The notes: a model not told the origin generated them from the sequence alone. 64,000 nucleotides of DNA from Archivesica marissinica (GCA_014843695.1 CM026400.1:17250294-17314293); one strand, 5' to 3'; numbered from the stretch's first letter, positions 20,318-32,833 are shown. Program-made: numbers and translations.

Positions 20318-22139
20318 ATGCACAAAATGTTGGTGCTTTATTGGATGAAAGCAAGAATTTAATTAAGGGACTGCTATACACTTCCGAAACCAACTGTTGT
20401 GCAATAAATCATGGAACGTAATAAAACAGTTGCATAGTGCATTGTTTGACAAAACGCCAAAATACTGACTAGAAGCATATAATTTGAAATTCCAGATTTG
20501 GCAATCCCAGCATGCTCCAACTATACTATACTATACTATCACTTGACAGGAAGTGAGGAAATAAATGCCCACATGACAGGAAATGATACAATAATGGGGC
20601 ATTGACAAAAGTGCAGAAAGCAAAGTGAATGAAAAATAAACAGCAGAGAATGAAAATGATGCCCATAATGTTTTTAAAAGCACATCATATGATCTCACTT
20701 TAAAGGGATTTTATGTCATAAACTAGATAGCGAGGATAGCAATATGCCACAGGGAGAAATTAAATCTGCTATTGATATTAAAAAAAAACAAGGGGTTGGA
20801 TTGTGTGAGACATGGGCAGAACATTTCAAAAACGAGTGAAACTAAGAGGAAGCGAAGTGACAGATTTTGGATTTGGTTTCAATTTAAATGTTTAATAACA
20901 TTTTCTCTTGGAAGCCGTGTTGTTTATGTTGATGATATTATACTATGGTTACATACCACAGGTGCAACCAGCTATATAAATCAAGAGCAGCCCTAGAATT
21001 TCCTAGAATTTCCTTGGATTTCTTTTACTGGTTCTATGTTTTTAATTATCCGTTTTTTTCTTCAGAAAGCATTCAGAAGAGATTTTTGTCTTGGAAATAT
21101 CTCAGACAATCCCACTATTTTTAAGGCTGCACAGCAAAATCTGGAGTGACGCCAGTAGTTGAAATGGACAATTTCAGGTCATACCTAAAATTGTACTGAC
21201 ATAAAAAACAACGAGCCATCACCGAGCCATCACCGAGTGTTTTGATGTGGGGCAGCTAAATGGGGTTAATTTATGCCAATTTCATTTAACTCCATGTTTT
21301 TACAACATTAGTGTAATTGCTGTCAAGACCCCACTCTTGATGGAACCTTGTCACCATAGTGAGAGAGAGAGAGGAGAGCCAATGTGGATTTATTTAAGTA
21401 TCTTAAGGACAGCTCTAGCGGGGCTCGAATTCGGAAGCGGACACCATATCCTGCACACCACTAAACCTAAATGTGTTTGAATAATTGGAGTCCATGTAAT
21501 TCATGACACTCGAGTCAAATGTAGTTCATTTACAAAATCGGAACAGCTGAACCCATCAAAACCGGAACCCTTAAATCTGACATCTCTACAAACTCTGCAG
21601 TGTTCTCAGCCCCGATATTTTCACTGTGTTCATTGTAAAACAAACACTTACGCGAAACCCTTATTTTCCAAAAAAAAATCTTCCAAATTGTCCTTGGATA
21701 GATAGATTTCTTTATTTATAGAGGGTGACCTAATTAGTTCTAATCTTCCTTAGGGCTGTCTAAAACCGAAGGTGGTGTTGGTGCCGAAAATCTTGCTCTG
21801 AACAACTTTATCACCTTTCTGGCTGCCTAAATGAAATAATTACTTCTGCATTATATTCATTGTGGAAGGTGTTGTGCTAACACAAAGCAGTGATAAACAC
21901 AAATAGATGTATAAGTAGTCAGATGTCACAAACATGTTTCTAATTACCCGCATTGTTTTCTAGCATTGTTTTCTATTAGATTCTGTCTGAATGTTTGTCT
22001 GCCACTTTGAAAAACACTGGAGCCAATTAAAAATGCTTGGAGCCACTAAGAGCCATATAGTTCACAACTAAATATTTGAAGCCATGTATTTGACAAAACA
22101 TGTGCACACACAAAAAAGTTGCACCAAATATTTTTGCCA
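20318..22139. other. 1.8-kb stretch, no feature recognised
   Basis: Longest stretch without a repeat or recognisable frame. There is a small GAGCCATCACC duplication near 21212 and a GA-rich run near 21360. If the window lies within a gene, this is where I would look first for short exons, but I see none. Confidence 0.5.
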
Positions 22140-22760
22140 ATTCACAAAATTTATTTACTGCCCCTGAATACTCCCTAAAAGTATATAGGTCCTCTTAATG
22201 AGAGACATCAGTGAGTTACTGCCCCTGGATACTCCCTAAAAGTATATAGGTCCTCTTAATGAGAGACATCAGTGAGTTACTGCCCCTGAATACTCCTTAA
22301 AAGTAGACTTGTCCTCTTAATGAGAGACATCAGTGAGTTACTGCCCCTGAATACTCCCTAAAAGTAGATAGGTCCTCTTAATGAGAGACATCAGTGAGTT
22401 ACTGCCCCTGAATACTCCCTAAAAGTAGATATGTCCTATTAAGTGTTTTCCTCTGTTTTTATCGTTGTTTCCGTTGCACAACATGCTAGCATGTTATCCC
22501 ACTATCGCTTCTTATGATTATTAAATTCATATATCAACAGATCTCCTGCAGTACATACAATGGGTACTTATTTGTAATATAATGTTATCACTTAATTAAC
22601 ACATTTTTGATAAAATCACAATTATCATACCGCAACATCTGTGCCAACAGTAAAAACAAAGGATTCTAACTAAACCTATTCACATTTTTGGAATAAATCA
22701 GACTTTTTCTGCCAAGGGAGGTAATAGAACATTACAGATGTCTCTCATTGTGGCCTTGTT
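22140..22760 (+). mobile_element. rep-J element, copy 1, with 61-bp array
   Basis: Five units of about 61 bp (22157-22440) containing AATGAGAGACATCAGTGAG and CTGCCCCTGAATACTCCC. Then about 320 bp homologous to 24916-25206 (TTTTGATAAAATCACAATTA; CTGCCAAGGGAGGTAATAG), ending ATGTCTCTCATT. The unit's AATGAGAGACATC is the inverse of the right end, so the element has terminal inverted repeats. Confidence 0.72.
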
Positions 22761-23830
22761 TTCTCTCAGACTAGCTGCTTGCTATTGACAGACAGCTAGC
22801 TTGTAAAGTTGTCTGCCTCACAAGTTTGAATTGTCCATGGCAAAAGACTGGAACAATGCTGGGCAACAGGAAGCAATATCCACATGATTGTGATGTGACT
22901 GTTGGTTGGTAGCACTTGTTTACAAAACAATATCTCCTGGAATGGAACATTACTCTCTTGAGTGATGCATTTTTGTTGACCTTTGTAAATATTCCAAGAC
23001 TTTGTCTTGCGCTTGGTATGTCTGCAGAAAGTGTTTTCTCTTTCTTGGCAACTGAAGGAATTAATAATTGGTGTCTCAGAAATGATATCATTGAATAGTA
23101 TTAATGCCAAATAAAAAAAAACAGGAAAAAGTACAAACACAGTTTTTTCTCGGAAAATACAAAAAAAATATATCAAAGGAAAGTTGTACAGTTGCCTTTA
23201 CTGACGGATGATTTAAACATAGCATAGCTTCATTAACTTTATTCCTTGCTAGATTCCTAGGAAATTCTTGGAGTAGAGTAGTGATCAAAACTGGTTAACT
23301 GGTTGAAACGCTTGCAATTACTGGGCAATTGATTGTGGCCTCTGTCTATACCAGATACAGTATTAATCTGTCTTGGTGGAAACTTCAGCCCACAATCTGT
23401 CTTGGTGGAAACTTCAGCCCACAGTGCAGTTTTCTGCTCATTCTAAGCCATTGTCTCATCAGCTTAGCGTGTGATTCAATTTTCTAAGTTGTTGAACATT
23501 CTAATGAAGTTCTTTCCTTTCTGTACCAGCAAAATGCAGTAGGTATCAATTATATACATTTTCAAGAGAGACTGTGTTTGATTTATGTTTCATTGTAAAA
23601 TGTTATGGGAGAACATGCAGCTGGTAAAATGAGCTACTTGATTATAATGTATTTACTAATGCACACTGTTGTTTTCTCTTCTAACCTGGAACACGTTCAG
23701 CCTAAGCTAGTTAAGTAGGCGTGAAGTATCTATCCCTCTTCAGGTGGGGGAGGGGGTGGTCCCGTTTGAATGGGTACATCCTTTTTTAAATGAGCTGTTT
23801 TCACACATGATCGCGACTGTAAATGGTGTT
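22761..23830. other. No gene recognised; one 29-bp duplication
   Basis: Overlapping open frames on both strands (22771-23176) have no recognisable domain. A unit beginning AATCTGTCTTGGTGGAAAC is duplicated at 23365-23422. Confidence 0.5.
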
Positions 23831-23839
23831 GTTTAATAA

Positions 23840-24056
23840 ATTTCAACAAAATATGGTTAAAGTGCACACACAGTATGACGATAAATACAACATTTGAATA
23901 CGAGTGCTTTAAAATGGGTCAGTGTATCTTACTGGCCAAAATTGCGTATGAAAATTGTAAAAAAAAAATTGGGGGGAGAAGTGGGGCCAGATGGCGATGT
24001 GAGGGGTCCCTAGGGCGACTATTTTGCCCACATCGCCCCTCTAAAATGATCCCCGG
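23840..24056 (-). mobile_element. rep-H element, copy 2
   Basis: Inverse match to 58896-59175 through GTCAGTGTATCTTACTGGCC and the CCTAGGGCGACTATTTTGCC segment, ending TAAAATGATCCCC. The outer left end is eroded. Confidence 0.65.
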
Positions 24057-24642
24057 CTAGTGTGGAAAATAAAAATTATGTTTGGTTCTATTCGTGTTAA
24101 TTCTGATCTGTCTTAATGTATAAGAGCTTTTCTCGGAGAGAAATGTAAATATTAGACCACAAATATTCATGAAGAAATCAATTTGTATATGCAAACTTCT
24201 TTCTGCATGCAATGCTTTCTGGATACTGTACTCTCTGTAAATGACCAGAGCATTCTTTGGCGGAGAAAACACAAATTAATTGGAATCGATCTTGGAAGGT
24301 TTTTTTGTGCTGGCGAAATCGGCGGTAATTCGGCAGAAAGTGTGACTGGCAGACGCTAAGGAATCCCTAATTACACAAATCACTTCTCATACAAAACACA
24401 AAATTAAGGAGATTTTTTTTTGCCACAAATGAAGCAATATTGCTTGTTGTACAGGGTGTATGGAAAGTGTGTTCCTTTTACAAATTTTAATGGGCTTGAA
24501 TTTAGAAACGCAAAGCAAGCTAGAGGAACGCCAGGATTGTTCTTGTGTTCAGTGAAATATGTTCAGAATGGCATAATAACATTTCATTAAGAAATTGAAC
24601 ACATTGCAGGACTTCTATGTGGGAAAGAATGCTGGGACAAAT

Positions 24643-25206
24643 CTTTTAAGGAGGATAGGTCTTCAAGTTGGTTTCCTTTGTTTTTATCTTTTAAGGAGGA
24701 TAGGTCTTCAAGTTGGTTTCCTTTGTTTTTATCTTTTAAGGAGGATAGGTCTTCAAGTTGGTTTCCTTTGTTTTTATCTTTTAAGGAGGATAGGTCTTCA
24801 ACGTTGGTTTCCTTTGTTTTTATCTTTTAAGGAGGATAGGTCTTCAACGTTGGTTTCCTTTGTTTTTATCTTTTAAGGAGGATAGGTCTTCAACGTTGGT
24901 TTCCTTTGTTTTTATCGGTTTTTCTTTTGCACCACATGCTATTAATATCATCCATTTTCTGATCTTATAATTATGAAATAATTAAATCTCGTCCTGTAGT
25001 ATATCCAATATATACTGTACTGGAAAAATGAATCAATTAATTAAACATGATTTTGATCAAATCGCATCATACTGCAACATTTGGTTAGGGAGCACAACAA
25101 TAAAAACAAAGGTATTCCAATTAAAAGAACCACTGTTCATTTATGGATAAATCAGACTATCTGCCAAGGGAGGTAATAGAAAAACCAGCAATGTCTCTCA
25201 TTTGGG
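24643..25206 (+). mobile_element. rep-J element, copy 2, with 45-bp array
   Basis: Six units of 45-46 bp (24643-24916) of CTTTTAAGGAGGATAGGTC plus TTGGTTTCCTTTGTTTTTAT. Then the rep-J body (TGATTTTGATCAAATCGCAT; CTGCCAAGGGAGGTAATAG; AATGTCTCTCATT). The unit overlaps the segment just right of the copy-1 array, so a different part of the same element was amplified. The 45-bp period explains the 93-codon frame. Confidence 0.72.
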
Positions 25207-25223
25207 GTGTCGCATTCTTCCAT

Positions 25224-25372
25224 GTGAGTTAGCTATCCAGATGGCCTGCGAATGGTTGCTGATTCTAACCGGTTGTCTGTCACCGAGTAAAATACTGCTC
25301 AGATGGTCACCCGCTGTCTTTCCTCCACCATATAGGCTTTTGGTGCGACTTTAAAACCCAAAGCTAAACAAA
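25224..25372 (+). mobile_element. SINE-2 copy
   Basis: AGTTAGCTATCCAGATGGCC at the left, TTTCCTCCACCATATAGGC in the middle, GGTGCGACTTTAAAACCC at the right. It lies 17 bp after rep-J copy 2. Confidence 0.72.
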
Positions 25373-25752
25373 AATGAATGCTAAATTTATAATGGGAAGA
25401 CTTTTTGTGCACACCCTGTATTACAAATATGAGGAGTAATTTCTCTAAGAGACTGGCTTACTTGTGATTCTCACAATTTTTTCTGCAGCTTTTGTGAAGG
25501 ATGCTCCTTCACCGTGATGAGATTTAACAATTTTCGCCTTCATACAAAGAAATGAAAGACCTCATTTGTAAATGAATCATTTTATCGGGCACGTAAATGT
25601 ACCATAAATCGTTGCCAAACAATGAAATAATAACAAATTTATCGACACTTTAGACAAGGTATTTGCAGCACTTGCTTTTGATTTGCGTAGAAATTACATG
25701 CGCAATGAGCTAGACAAGTTTATAGATGGTGTGTGTTGTCTCATAATCTGAG
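25373..25752. other. No feature recognised
   Basis: Unique-looking sequence. Confidence 0.5.
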
Positions 25753-25845
25753 ATGTCCGCCTCCATGGTCGAGTGGTTACAGTCACTGACTTGTATACCA
25801 CTGTAACCTATCATCACTGATGGTCACGGGTTCGAGCCCCACTAT
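25753..25845 (+). mobile_element. SINE-5 head only
   Basis: A-box-like TGGTCGAGTGG and B box GGTTCGAGCCC with class-II-tRNA-like spacing, then an abrupt change to unrelated CCCGGG-containing sequence. Loss of the body distinguishes it from a functional tRNA, as does the non-tRNA continuation. Confidence 0.78.
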
Positions 25846-26756
25846 GATGATAGAATCCCGGGCAATGATAGTATCCTGGGTACTAAAATATCCCGGGTAA
25901 TGTTCGCATGATTGTAATGTTAGTATCCTGGATACAAAGTAGGTGAACATTTTTTGTTCGAGAGTTTCAAATTTGTATTTCAACATAAATGGGATTTGAA
26001 ACCACAATGTTAAGTTCTATTCGCCAACATATTAACAAAAGGAGTTTGGAGTGTTATAATTTTATAAAAATGATGTAGATTTATTTTGCGGGAAAAAACC
26101 CAAAGAAGTACAAAAGAAAAGTTTGCCGACGGCAACTAAATGAGATATTTTGACATCCCTATGTGTGTGTGGTAATGTAATGGCAGTTTGCTTTGTTTAT
26201 TTATAGCAATTGAATTGGAGACAAATGAAATGTAGGCTTGAAGTAAAAATAAAACAGTGCAATAAATTTGAATATTTATACAGTAGATAAAGAAATTTAA
26301 CCAAAACTGTTATCAAAATATTTTGTTATCGGTCCGGACCCAGTGCTGCAAAGATATTAGCACGATTCATAAATCTACGAGCGTTCAGTTATTGGTCATG
26401 TTCTAATTATTGGTCTCGTATATATGTTAAAATCCATCGCCATCACCTACTGTAATCTCAAATATTTAGATATAAGTCGCCCCCTTACACGTTGTGTACT
26501 CCTTATATTAATCTTCAATACGACTGCCAAGAGCACACCGAATAAATCCGTAAATTCCGCAAAAGCTATATCGTAATCTAACCCTATTGATCCGGCATTT
26601 GAAAACGTCTTGTGACATTGATTATGCCGATAACGCATTAATGTTAATGGCATATTCACACCTTGAAAAAGCTCTCCTTATTGTTTACATTGGTTTCATG
26701 TCAAAACTTTCTAGATAAGGAGTTTTAAGTCGAACACAATAAGTATTACAAATTTT
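25846..26756. other. No feature recognised
   Basis: AT-rich sequence with three dispersed (A/T)TCC(C/T)GG repeats near 25855-25930. Confidence 0.5.
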
Positions 26757-27105
26757 AGAATCTGTGTGTTACTCGCCAAAATGTGGGCCCGCTATTAGTT
26801 ACTCGCCAACATGTGGGTCAGTTTGCCGCTCTATAAGATACTTTGACAAAATGTGGGTCAGTTTGCCCCTCCATAATGTGGGTCAGTTTGCCCCTCTATA
26901 AGTTACTTCGACAAAATGTGGGTCAGTTTGCCCCTCTATAAGATACTTTGACAAAATGTGGGTCAGTTTGTCCCTCTAAGTTACTTCGACAAAGTGTATG
27001 TCAGTTTGCCCCTCTATAAGTTACTTCGACAAAATGTGGGTCAGTTTGCCCCTGTATAAGTTACTTCGACAAAATGTGGGTCAGTTTGTCCCACTATAAG
27101 TTAAT
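26757..27105. repeat. About 40-bp degenerate minisatellite
   Basis: Eight or nine units of AAAATGTGGGTCAGTTTGCC plus CCTCTATAAGTTACTTCGAC, with indels and partial units. It ends at a SINE-4 copy. Confidence 0.88.
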
Positions 27106-27254
27106 CCTTATGGAATCCATCGCCACTGGGGAGAGAGAATAGGCATGTGGAATTTAAATGAAGGGCACAATCGTAACGGCTCCAGTGGGGCTCAAACTCC
27201 AGGCCTTTCGCACATGAAGCGAAAGCGCTACAACTGAGCTATCACAACTTCCAC
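27106..27254 (-). mobile_element. SINE-4, 3'-truncated
   Basis: Minus-strand tRNA-like head (TAGCTCAGTTGTAGCGC, then GAGTTTGAGCCCCACTGG) and body to GGCGATGGATTCCAT; the 3' tail is missing. Confidence 0.72.
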
Positions 27255-27922
27255 AAGACAGTTATTTTGAACAAGAACATCTTGAAACTCGTTTATTTTC
27301 ATTATTGAAATAAATAAAATAAATTCCTGATAAAATGGCACGTAAAACTGTACATTATAAAACAGGATGGAATATTTCTCTGCAGAGTCGACTTTTCTGC
27401 CAAATTTCATTATGTTTGGCAGAGAAATACTTTTGAATTTTTTTGGGGGAGGGAAAAAAAGCACTCAACAAGAATCAAGTTGATCCTTGCTGAATTAGAT
27501 AATTGCATTTTTCTGATACAACTGTCTGTTCATAATTGCTTTAATTTATGGTAAATGTTGGACTTCCTTGTTTTACTTATGTCAGGGGAATTATTCTCGA
27601 AATGATGAATGCGTTTGGAAGATTGCTCTTCAGTCTGTGTGCCAAATGCAATATTATCAAGCTCTTCAAGCGCTGCCTACTTACTCAATTCACTTGCAGG
27701 AATATGTTGTAATAATTTGCTTAATTGAATAAATATCATATATAATTGGAAAATCGTTCTTTTTATAATTTAATAATTAAAAAAACTTTAATAGTTATTT
27801 TTACTACTTCAGAATTTTTTCGCAACTAAAATTCGAACCTTTCTTATAATAGCCAGCAGAACATTGCATTATTGAAATTTCACAAATTATAAATGTTTTC
27901 GTTCGTTGGTGTATGCATCATT
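27255..27922. other. No feature recognised
   Basis: AT-rich sequence. The 78-codon minus frame at 27228-27464 partly overlaps the SINE head and has no recognisable content. Confidence 0.5.
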
Positions 27923-28108
27923 TTGTGGAAGTTGTGGTAGCACGCTCACTTCAGGTGCGAAAGGCCCCGAGTTTGAGCCACTACGATTGTGCCCTTAGGC
28001 GCATTGAAAAATTCGACATTGCCACTTGTTTCTCCCACGTGGCAATGGATTCCATCAGGAATGAGGTCCCGAGAGTGATTAATATAAGTTGTAAGAACTT
28101 GTAGTAAT
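27923..28108 (+). mobile_element. SINE-4 copy
   Basis: Head GGAAGTTGTGGTAGCACGC, B-like GAGTTTGAGCC, body GGCAATGGATTCCATCAGGA, 3' end ATTAATATAAGTTGTAAGAA. It abuts a TTAA-A fragment. Confidence 0.78.
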
Positions 28109-28219
28109 ATTACTGGCAAAAAGTACAAATCCTGATGAGACGGCTCGTCACGAGAGCCGGGCTCATCTAGATTACAATTTTTGTAAGCCTATTTAGATGT
28201 CAGTGGTGTTGAAAGGGTG
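28103..28219 (-). mobile_element. TTAA-A fragment (right half)
   Basis: Runs from GTAATATTACTGGCAAAAAG through the central palindrome to GTGGTGTTGAAAGGGT. The other half is missing, and the boundary coincides with the SINE-4 end. Confidence 0.78.
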
Positions 28220-28655
28220 TCCATTCTAACCATTAGGTTTCTAAGTTAATCATTTTTCATTTTAGATGATTTGTTTTGATTTTCATTCCTTTTGCCTTTA
28301 AGTAAATTCAAAGGCACTGCTCCGCTCCTACTGAAAGATACAGAAAGATACAGAAAGATACGAGTTATGTATGTGTATACCTTGGAATTCAATGTATAAA
28401 AAGTGTCTGAAAATGATTTAAAGCAATTTTGACATTGTTGACAGGTAGGAATCTTCCATTAATGTAGTAAATCACAGAATATGATATTGTTTGGCAAGGT
28501 CACGCCCCATTAGACACGAGGATTTATAGGTGGATAGGAAACAGGAATGGTTAGTTTATAAGCCAGTGATGAGAAATTTGGCTGGGAGTTCTGGAAGCCA
28601 AGACATTCATGTATTGATGTGAGGAAAGGTGCTCTTGCTGTGGGTTATACAGCTC
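28220..28655. other. No gene recognised
   Basis: Only a 10-bp AGAAAGATAC triplication near 28336-28368. Confidence 0.5.
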
Positions 28656-29000
28656 AACCCATTCCTTCATAGAGATTTAGGTTAATATACTATTATATCT
28701 CCATACAAACGACAGCCATTTAGCTATCAGGCAGTGGATAAGTAGTCGCCATATCTATCCCACCTCCATAGATATTACTGGGACTACATAGAGATTTAGG
28801 TTAATATACTATTATATCTCCATACAAACGACAGCCATTTAGCTATCGTGCAGTGGATAAGTAGTCGCCATATCTATCCCACCTCCATACATATGACTAC
28901 GCGAGATTCTGGCCTTTATTATGAACATTGTTTTGGCTACTACATTGCTAATGTATGTGGTATTGGCGTTAATATGTGCTTCTATGAGGGAAAGGGTTAA
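28656..29000 (+). mobile_element. TTAA-B element, copy 2
   Basis: AACCCATTCCTTCATAGAG at the left and CTATGAGGGAAAGGGTTAA at the right. It contains two 119-bp units where copy 1 has about three, so the internal array length varies between copies. Confidence 0.75.
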
Positions 29001-29067
29001 TACACCTCACTTACAATAGAAAAAATGTGATCTGTCCTAACAAATACCAAAGTGTGTCCAGCTTATG

Positions 29068-29302
29068 AAAGTAGGTTGTTACATCATGAACAGATTCTGG
29101 ATAAAACTGTCGATTTTTAGCCTACCGATGAGAATAATGACGTTAATGCATGCTGGACTAAAGTAGGTCACAGCTGGAACAGATTCTGGATGGTATTGTC
29201 TAGAATCTATACCGACTGTGATGAATGTCACAACAAGAGAGAGAAAATTGCAAGACAGAAGTAGGTCACAGCTTGAACAAATTCTGGACAATATTGTAAA
29301 AA
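29068..29302. repeat. Degenerate triplication of about 95 bp
   Basis: AAGTAGGT...GAACAGATTCTGGAT recurs three times, the second and third sharing AAGTAGGTCACAGCT. Confidence 0.6.
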
Positions 29303-29606
29303 CAAATTCCAAATATGGCTCCCATAAATTCCAGAATCTTTTCTCAACGTGACAAGATTTTAGTCATTAGATTCAGAGATTTGCTGTTGATAAACTGATG
29401 TGTTTCATGTAAATGAATTCATGATCTCCTCACAGCCAGATAGAGGGCCATTTATCATTGTCGTAATTTCCAGATATATCTAGAGAACATTTTCCTGGCA
29501 CATCCTATTTTATCCTGTCATATTCATATTTTTTGGTTCTTGATCAAAGAATCGTAGAAGTCAGTTTGGGATTTCAGAGACTCATTTATCATATGATGCT
29601 ATGCAG

Positions 29607-30116
29607 TAGTGATGGGCATCGGTTTCAAAATTCATAATCGATTAATCGGACGGGTAAACCGATTAGATAACTGATTATTAATCGGGCAATTGATACAGTT
29701 ATAAATCAAAATCATTCCATCTAATTTGCGAGTTTAACAATCTATTTAGTACTAATAAATTACTTACAAGTTACTAGTTTCGACAAATTAGTTACTCAGT
29801 TACATCTGAGTAGACTTTAAGTTAGTAGACTGCCACCTGATATAAAATTAGTTTTTAAGTTAATAGAGGACAGAGCGCTTAGTGAAAAGTCCAGTACTAG
29901 ATACAGTTAGAATTGTTGTTGCAAACGTGCAATGCTAATAAAATACAGACTATAGGATATCGTGGTTTTATTTGAGGTATATACGAACATAAAAGTAAGA
30001 GACAAAAATAAAGACTCGTCGATTATAATCGATTACACATTTTCACAATCGATTATCGCCGATGTCCATGCTGCCGAACAATTGTCGGCGACTTAGCGAT
30101 AATCGGTTTATCACTA
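29607..30116 (+). mobile_element. hAT-G MITE, copy 2 (uninterrupted)
   Basis: 510 bp from TAGTGATGGGCATCGG to GGTTTATCACTA, flanked by perfect 8-bp duplications CTATGCAG (29599-29606, 30117-30124). Near-identical to copy 1 outside the nested MITE, which suggests fairly recent activity. Confidence 0.9.
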
Positions 30117-30149
30117 CTATGCAGTTAACTCAATTTTTCAACTTTTCGA

Positions 30150-30247
30150 GTATCCTCTAAGGGACAGTTTGACTTGTTTGTTATACAGATTCTGTGAGCT
30201 AATGATGTTTACACAAAAAATATGATCGTTTTTGGTGCTGTTGTTAA
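30150..30247 (+). mobile_element. rep-M dispersed repeat, copy 1
   Basis: GGGACAGTTTGACTTGTTTG and GAGCTAATGATGTTTACAC match the inverse of 37749-37842. No boundary structure is visible. Confidence 0.6.
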
Positions 30248-30514
30248 GCAAACATAAGGAAATAAATCTGTGTATAAAGTGGTCTGTCAGGAGTCATGTA
30301 GTCTCTTACGTGTCTTTGGTTTTAATGACTGAGATACATGACAAAGTGAGCTCATCTCCATTTGTTGACAGATAATGAAGACATAGCCAAAAAAAAGTAG
30401 TTCTACAAAAAGTATTGCATGCTTTGAAAGCAATCTTGCCATTGTCATTGGTGACACTTGTACACTTTGGAGAATTTAATTTCGAAGTCCTCTATCGTGT
30501 CCAGACAGTTTTAT

Positions 30515-30762
30515 ATTTAAAGTTTATTTTACAACGATTGCGAAGCAAATTTTAACAACTTATATTAATCGCTCTCGTTGGCGCGGATGAAAGTGTAAAT
30601 GTGGTCATTTGTGTGGGAGGAAACCGGAGTACCCGGAGAAAACCCACCTGTCCGATCAGGCGACCATCGTACCATCGCACATACTTCCCGGTCCGAGGAA
30701 CGAACCCGGATTTTGCATTGGTGAGAAGCGAGCACGCTAACTAACCACTGCACTAATCAGAC
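30515..30762 (-). mobile_element. SINE-3, near full length
   Basis: From tail (ACAACGATTGCGAAGCAAAT at left) to head (CACTGCACTAATCAGAC at right). Candidate imperfect target duplication CAGACAGTTTTA (left) / CAGACAATTTTA (right). Confidence 0.83.
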
Positions 30763-30842
30763 AATTTTAATGAAAGACAAATAAAAGAAAAGTGTGCATT
30801 AAATTAATTTATGGAAATTGCGCCATCTCATTTCAATAAACA

Positions 30843-31025
30843 CCCTGCTCAGACCGTGTCTCTTTATATGAAAAAGTTGGCAGTTTCTTACGGAGGTCGG
30901 TGCACCCAAGTACTGGTTAACCGCTGGAGCCTGCCCAGGAAAGGTGTTGTTAGGTAAACTGCCCGCCGGCGGTATAGCCCAAAATGGTGCTGATGCAGGC
31001 GTAAAACCCGAAATATAATAATCAT
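30843..31025 (+). mobile_element. SINE-5, head missing
   Basis: Starts CTGCTCAGACCGTGTCTC, body CCAAGTACTGGTTAACCG, ends GGCGTAAAACCCGAAATATA. It has a single-copy tail, in contrast to the fivefold tail at 63000-63640. Confidence 0.82.
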
Positions 31026-31251
31026 TTCAATAAAACCATGTCCGTGTAAAGCTTGCTGGAAATCGTAGGTACATGAACAATTATCCAGGAATAATTAATT
31101 TGCAAGTTTCCTGGAACTTGCTGTGTTGTGGGTGGATATGCTTTGAGCACTGTGTTTTACCACCAAGCTGTTGGCTTTTTATTTACCTCGTACCACTTCA
31201 GTTTGTTGAGAAGTAACGTGTATATTTTCTGCCAATTGTCCTTCATCATCC

Positions 31252-31640
31252 AAAACAACCATACTTGTATATACCTTCTATTGTCATATCAAGAGCTATG
31301 TATCTTCTGTTGTCATATCATCCAAACACCACCATACTTGTATATACCTTCTATTGTCATATCAAGAGCTATATACCTTCTGTTGTCATATCATCCAAAA
31401 ACCATAATGCTTGTATATACCTTCTATGGTCATATCAAGAGCTATGTATCTTCTGTTGTCATATCCAAAAACCATAATGCAATAACCATAATCTCGTATC
31501 ATTCAGAATCATCAAGATCGACTTGTATATCTACTGATGTGATGTCATCCAAACACCACAATACTTGTATCTCGTATCATTCAAGATCGGCTTCTATATC
31601 TTCTAATGTATTATCATCCAAACACCACAATACTAGTGGA
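31252..31640. repeat. Degenerate array, about 55-70 bp units
   Basis: CATACTTGTATATACCTTCT and GTCATATCAAGAGCTATG alternate with GTTGTCATATCATCCAAAC. It decays to the right and underlies the 204-codon frame at 31128-31742. Confidence 0.82.
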
Positions 31641-32214
31641 TGTTGGTTAGAAACACTACATTGTTTGTCTATTCTTATGTTTATGTCATTAGGATCACTG
31701 TTAAAGTCATTAACAAGCTCTGCCGCCGCACTGTACGACTAATTCAAGTCCCTTTGAAGGGGATTAAAGGTCCCTGGTAGCCTCATCATATGGGCAGATG
31801 GTGAGCTTTATCCTTGTGTGAAACCCCTGGGTGACTGAGGAACAGGAATGGTAAAGGAGTATGAACTTTTGTCTTGTTTATTTTATCTCTAAATATTGTT
31901 TGTTTTCAATTTCAACAACTGCCAGTAATAACTAACTTGGATGATGGTAAATGAGGCAAGGCGTTTTTGAGATATAACACAGATGTCAGATGATTGGAAT
32001 TTAATTTTTAATTTAAAATAAATATATTAAGATGTTTGTAATTCTGGATTTGAGACAATTATGATCTCTGTTGTTGGTGGTCTTTGATCATGTCAATAAA
32101 TTAATTAGAAGCTTGGATTTTGGAAGGAATATAGATGTCAGCTGCTGTGTTTGTCAGAAATGTTGTTATTACATCGAGTGTGGTGGTAGATCACGATGTA
32201 ACTTCCAATTATGT
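31641..32214. other. No feature recognised
   Basis: Unique-looking sequence; TCATATGGGCAG near 31785 is an isolated SINE-1-like word. Confidence 0.5.
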
Positions 32215-32715
32215 TATTGTATATACAGCTCAGCTTGGTGGGGGGGGGGGGGCTAATATAATTGTATATACAGCCCAGCACGATGGGCGTGTGTGTGTAC
32301 ATGGACTATATATAATTGTATATACAGCCCAGCACGATGGGGCTGTGTGTGGGGACATGGACTATATATAATTGTATATACAGTCCAGTACGATGGGGCT
32401 GTGTGTGGGGACATGGACTAATATATTGTATATACAGCCCAGCATGATGGGGCTGTGTGTGGGGACATGGACTATATATAATTGTATATACAGCCCAGCA
32501 TGATGGGGCTGTGTGTGGGGACATGGACTATAGTGTTGGGACGTATTATAATTGTATATACAGCCCAGCACGATGGGGCTGTGTGTGTGGACATGGACTA
32601 TATATAATTGTATATACAGCCCAGCACGATGGGGCTGTGTGTGGGGACATGGACTATATATAATTGTATATACAGCCCAGCACGATGGGTGTGTGGGGGG
32701 GGGGGACATGGGATT
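32215..32715. repeat. 56-bp G-rich minisatellite
   Basis: Eight or nine units of GATGGGGCTGTGTGTGGGGA plus CATGGACTATATATAATTG and ATATACAGCCCAGCAC. G-runs at both ends (32239-32252 and 32696-32705). Confidence 0.92.
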
Positions 32716-32833
32716 ATTGTAACATGATGGTGTCTGAAACGGGACTTTGATCCGACTTTAAGATAACCGGATAATTCGACATAACCGACTTTGACATGAC
32801 TGATGTAGACTGTATAAATGTGTAAATAATGAT

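Noticed and set aside
22771..23176. Overlapping 106- and 126-codon minus frames and a 60-codon plus frame
   Set aside because: Mutually overlapping on both strands with no recognisable motif; chance openness is more likely.
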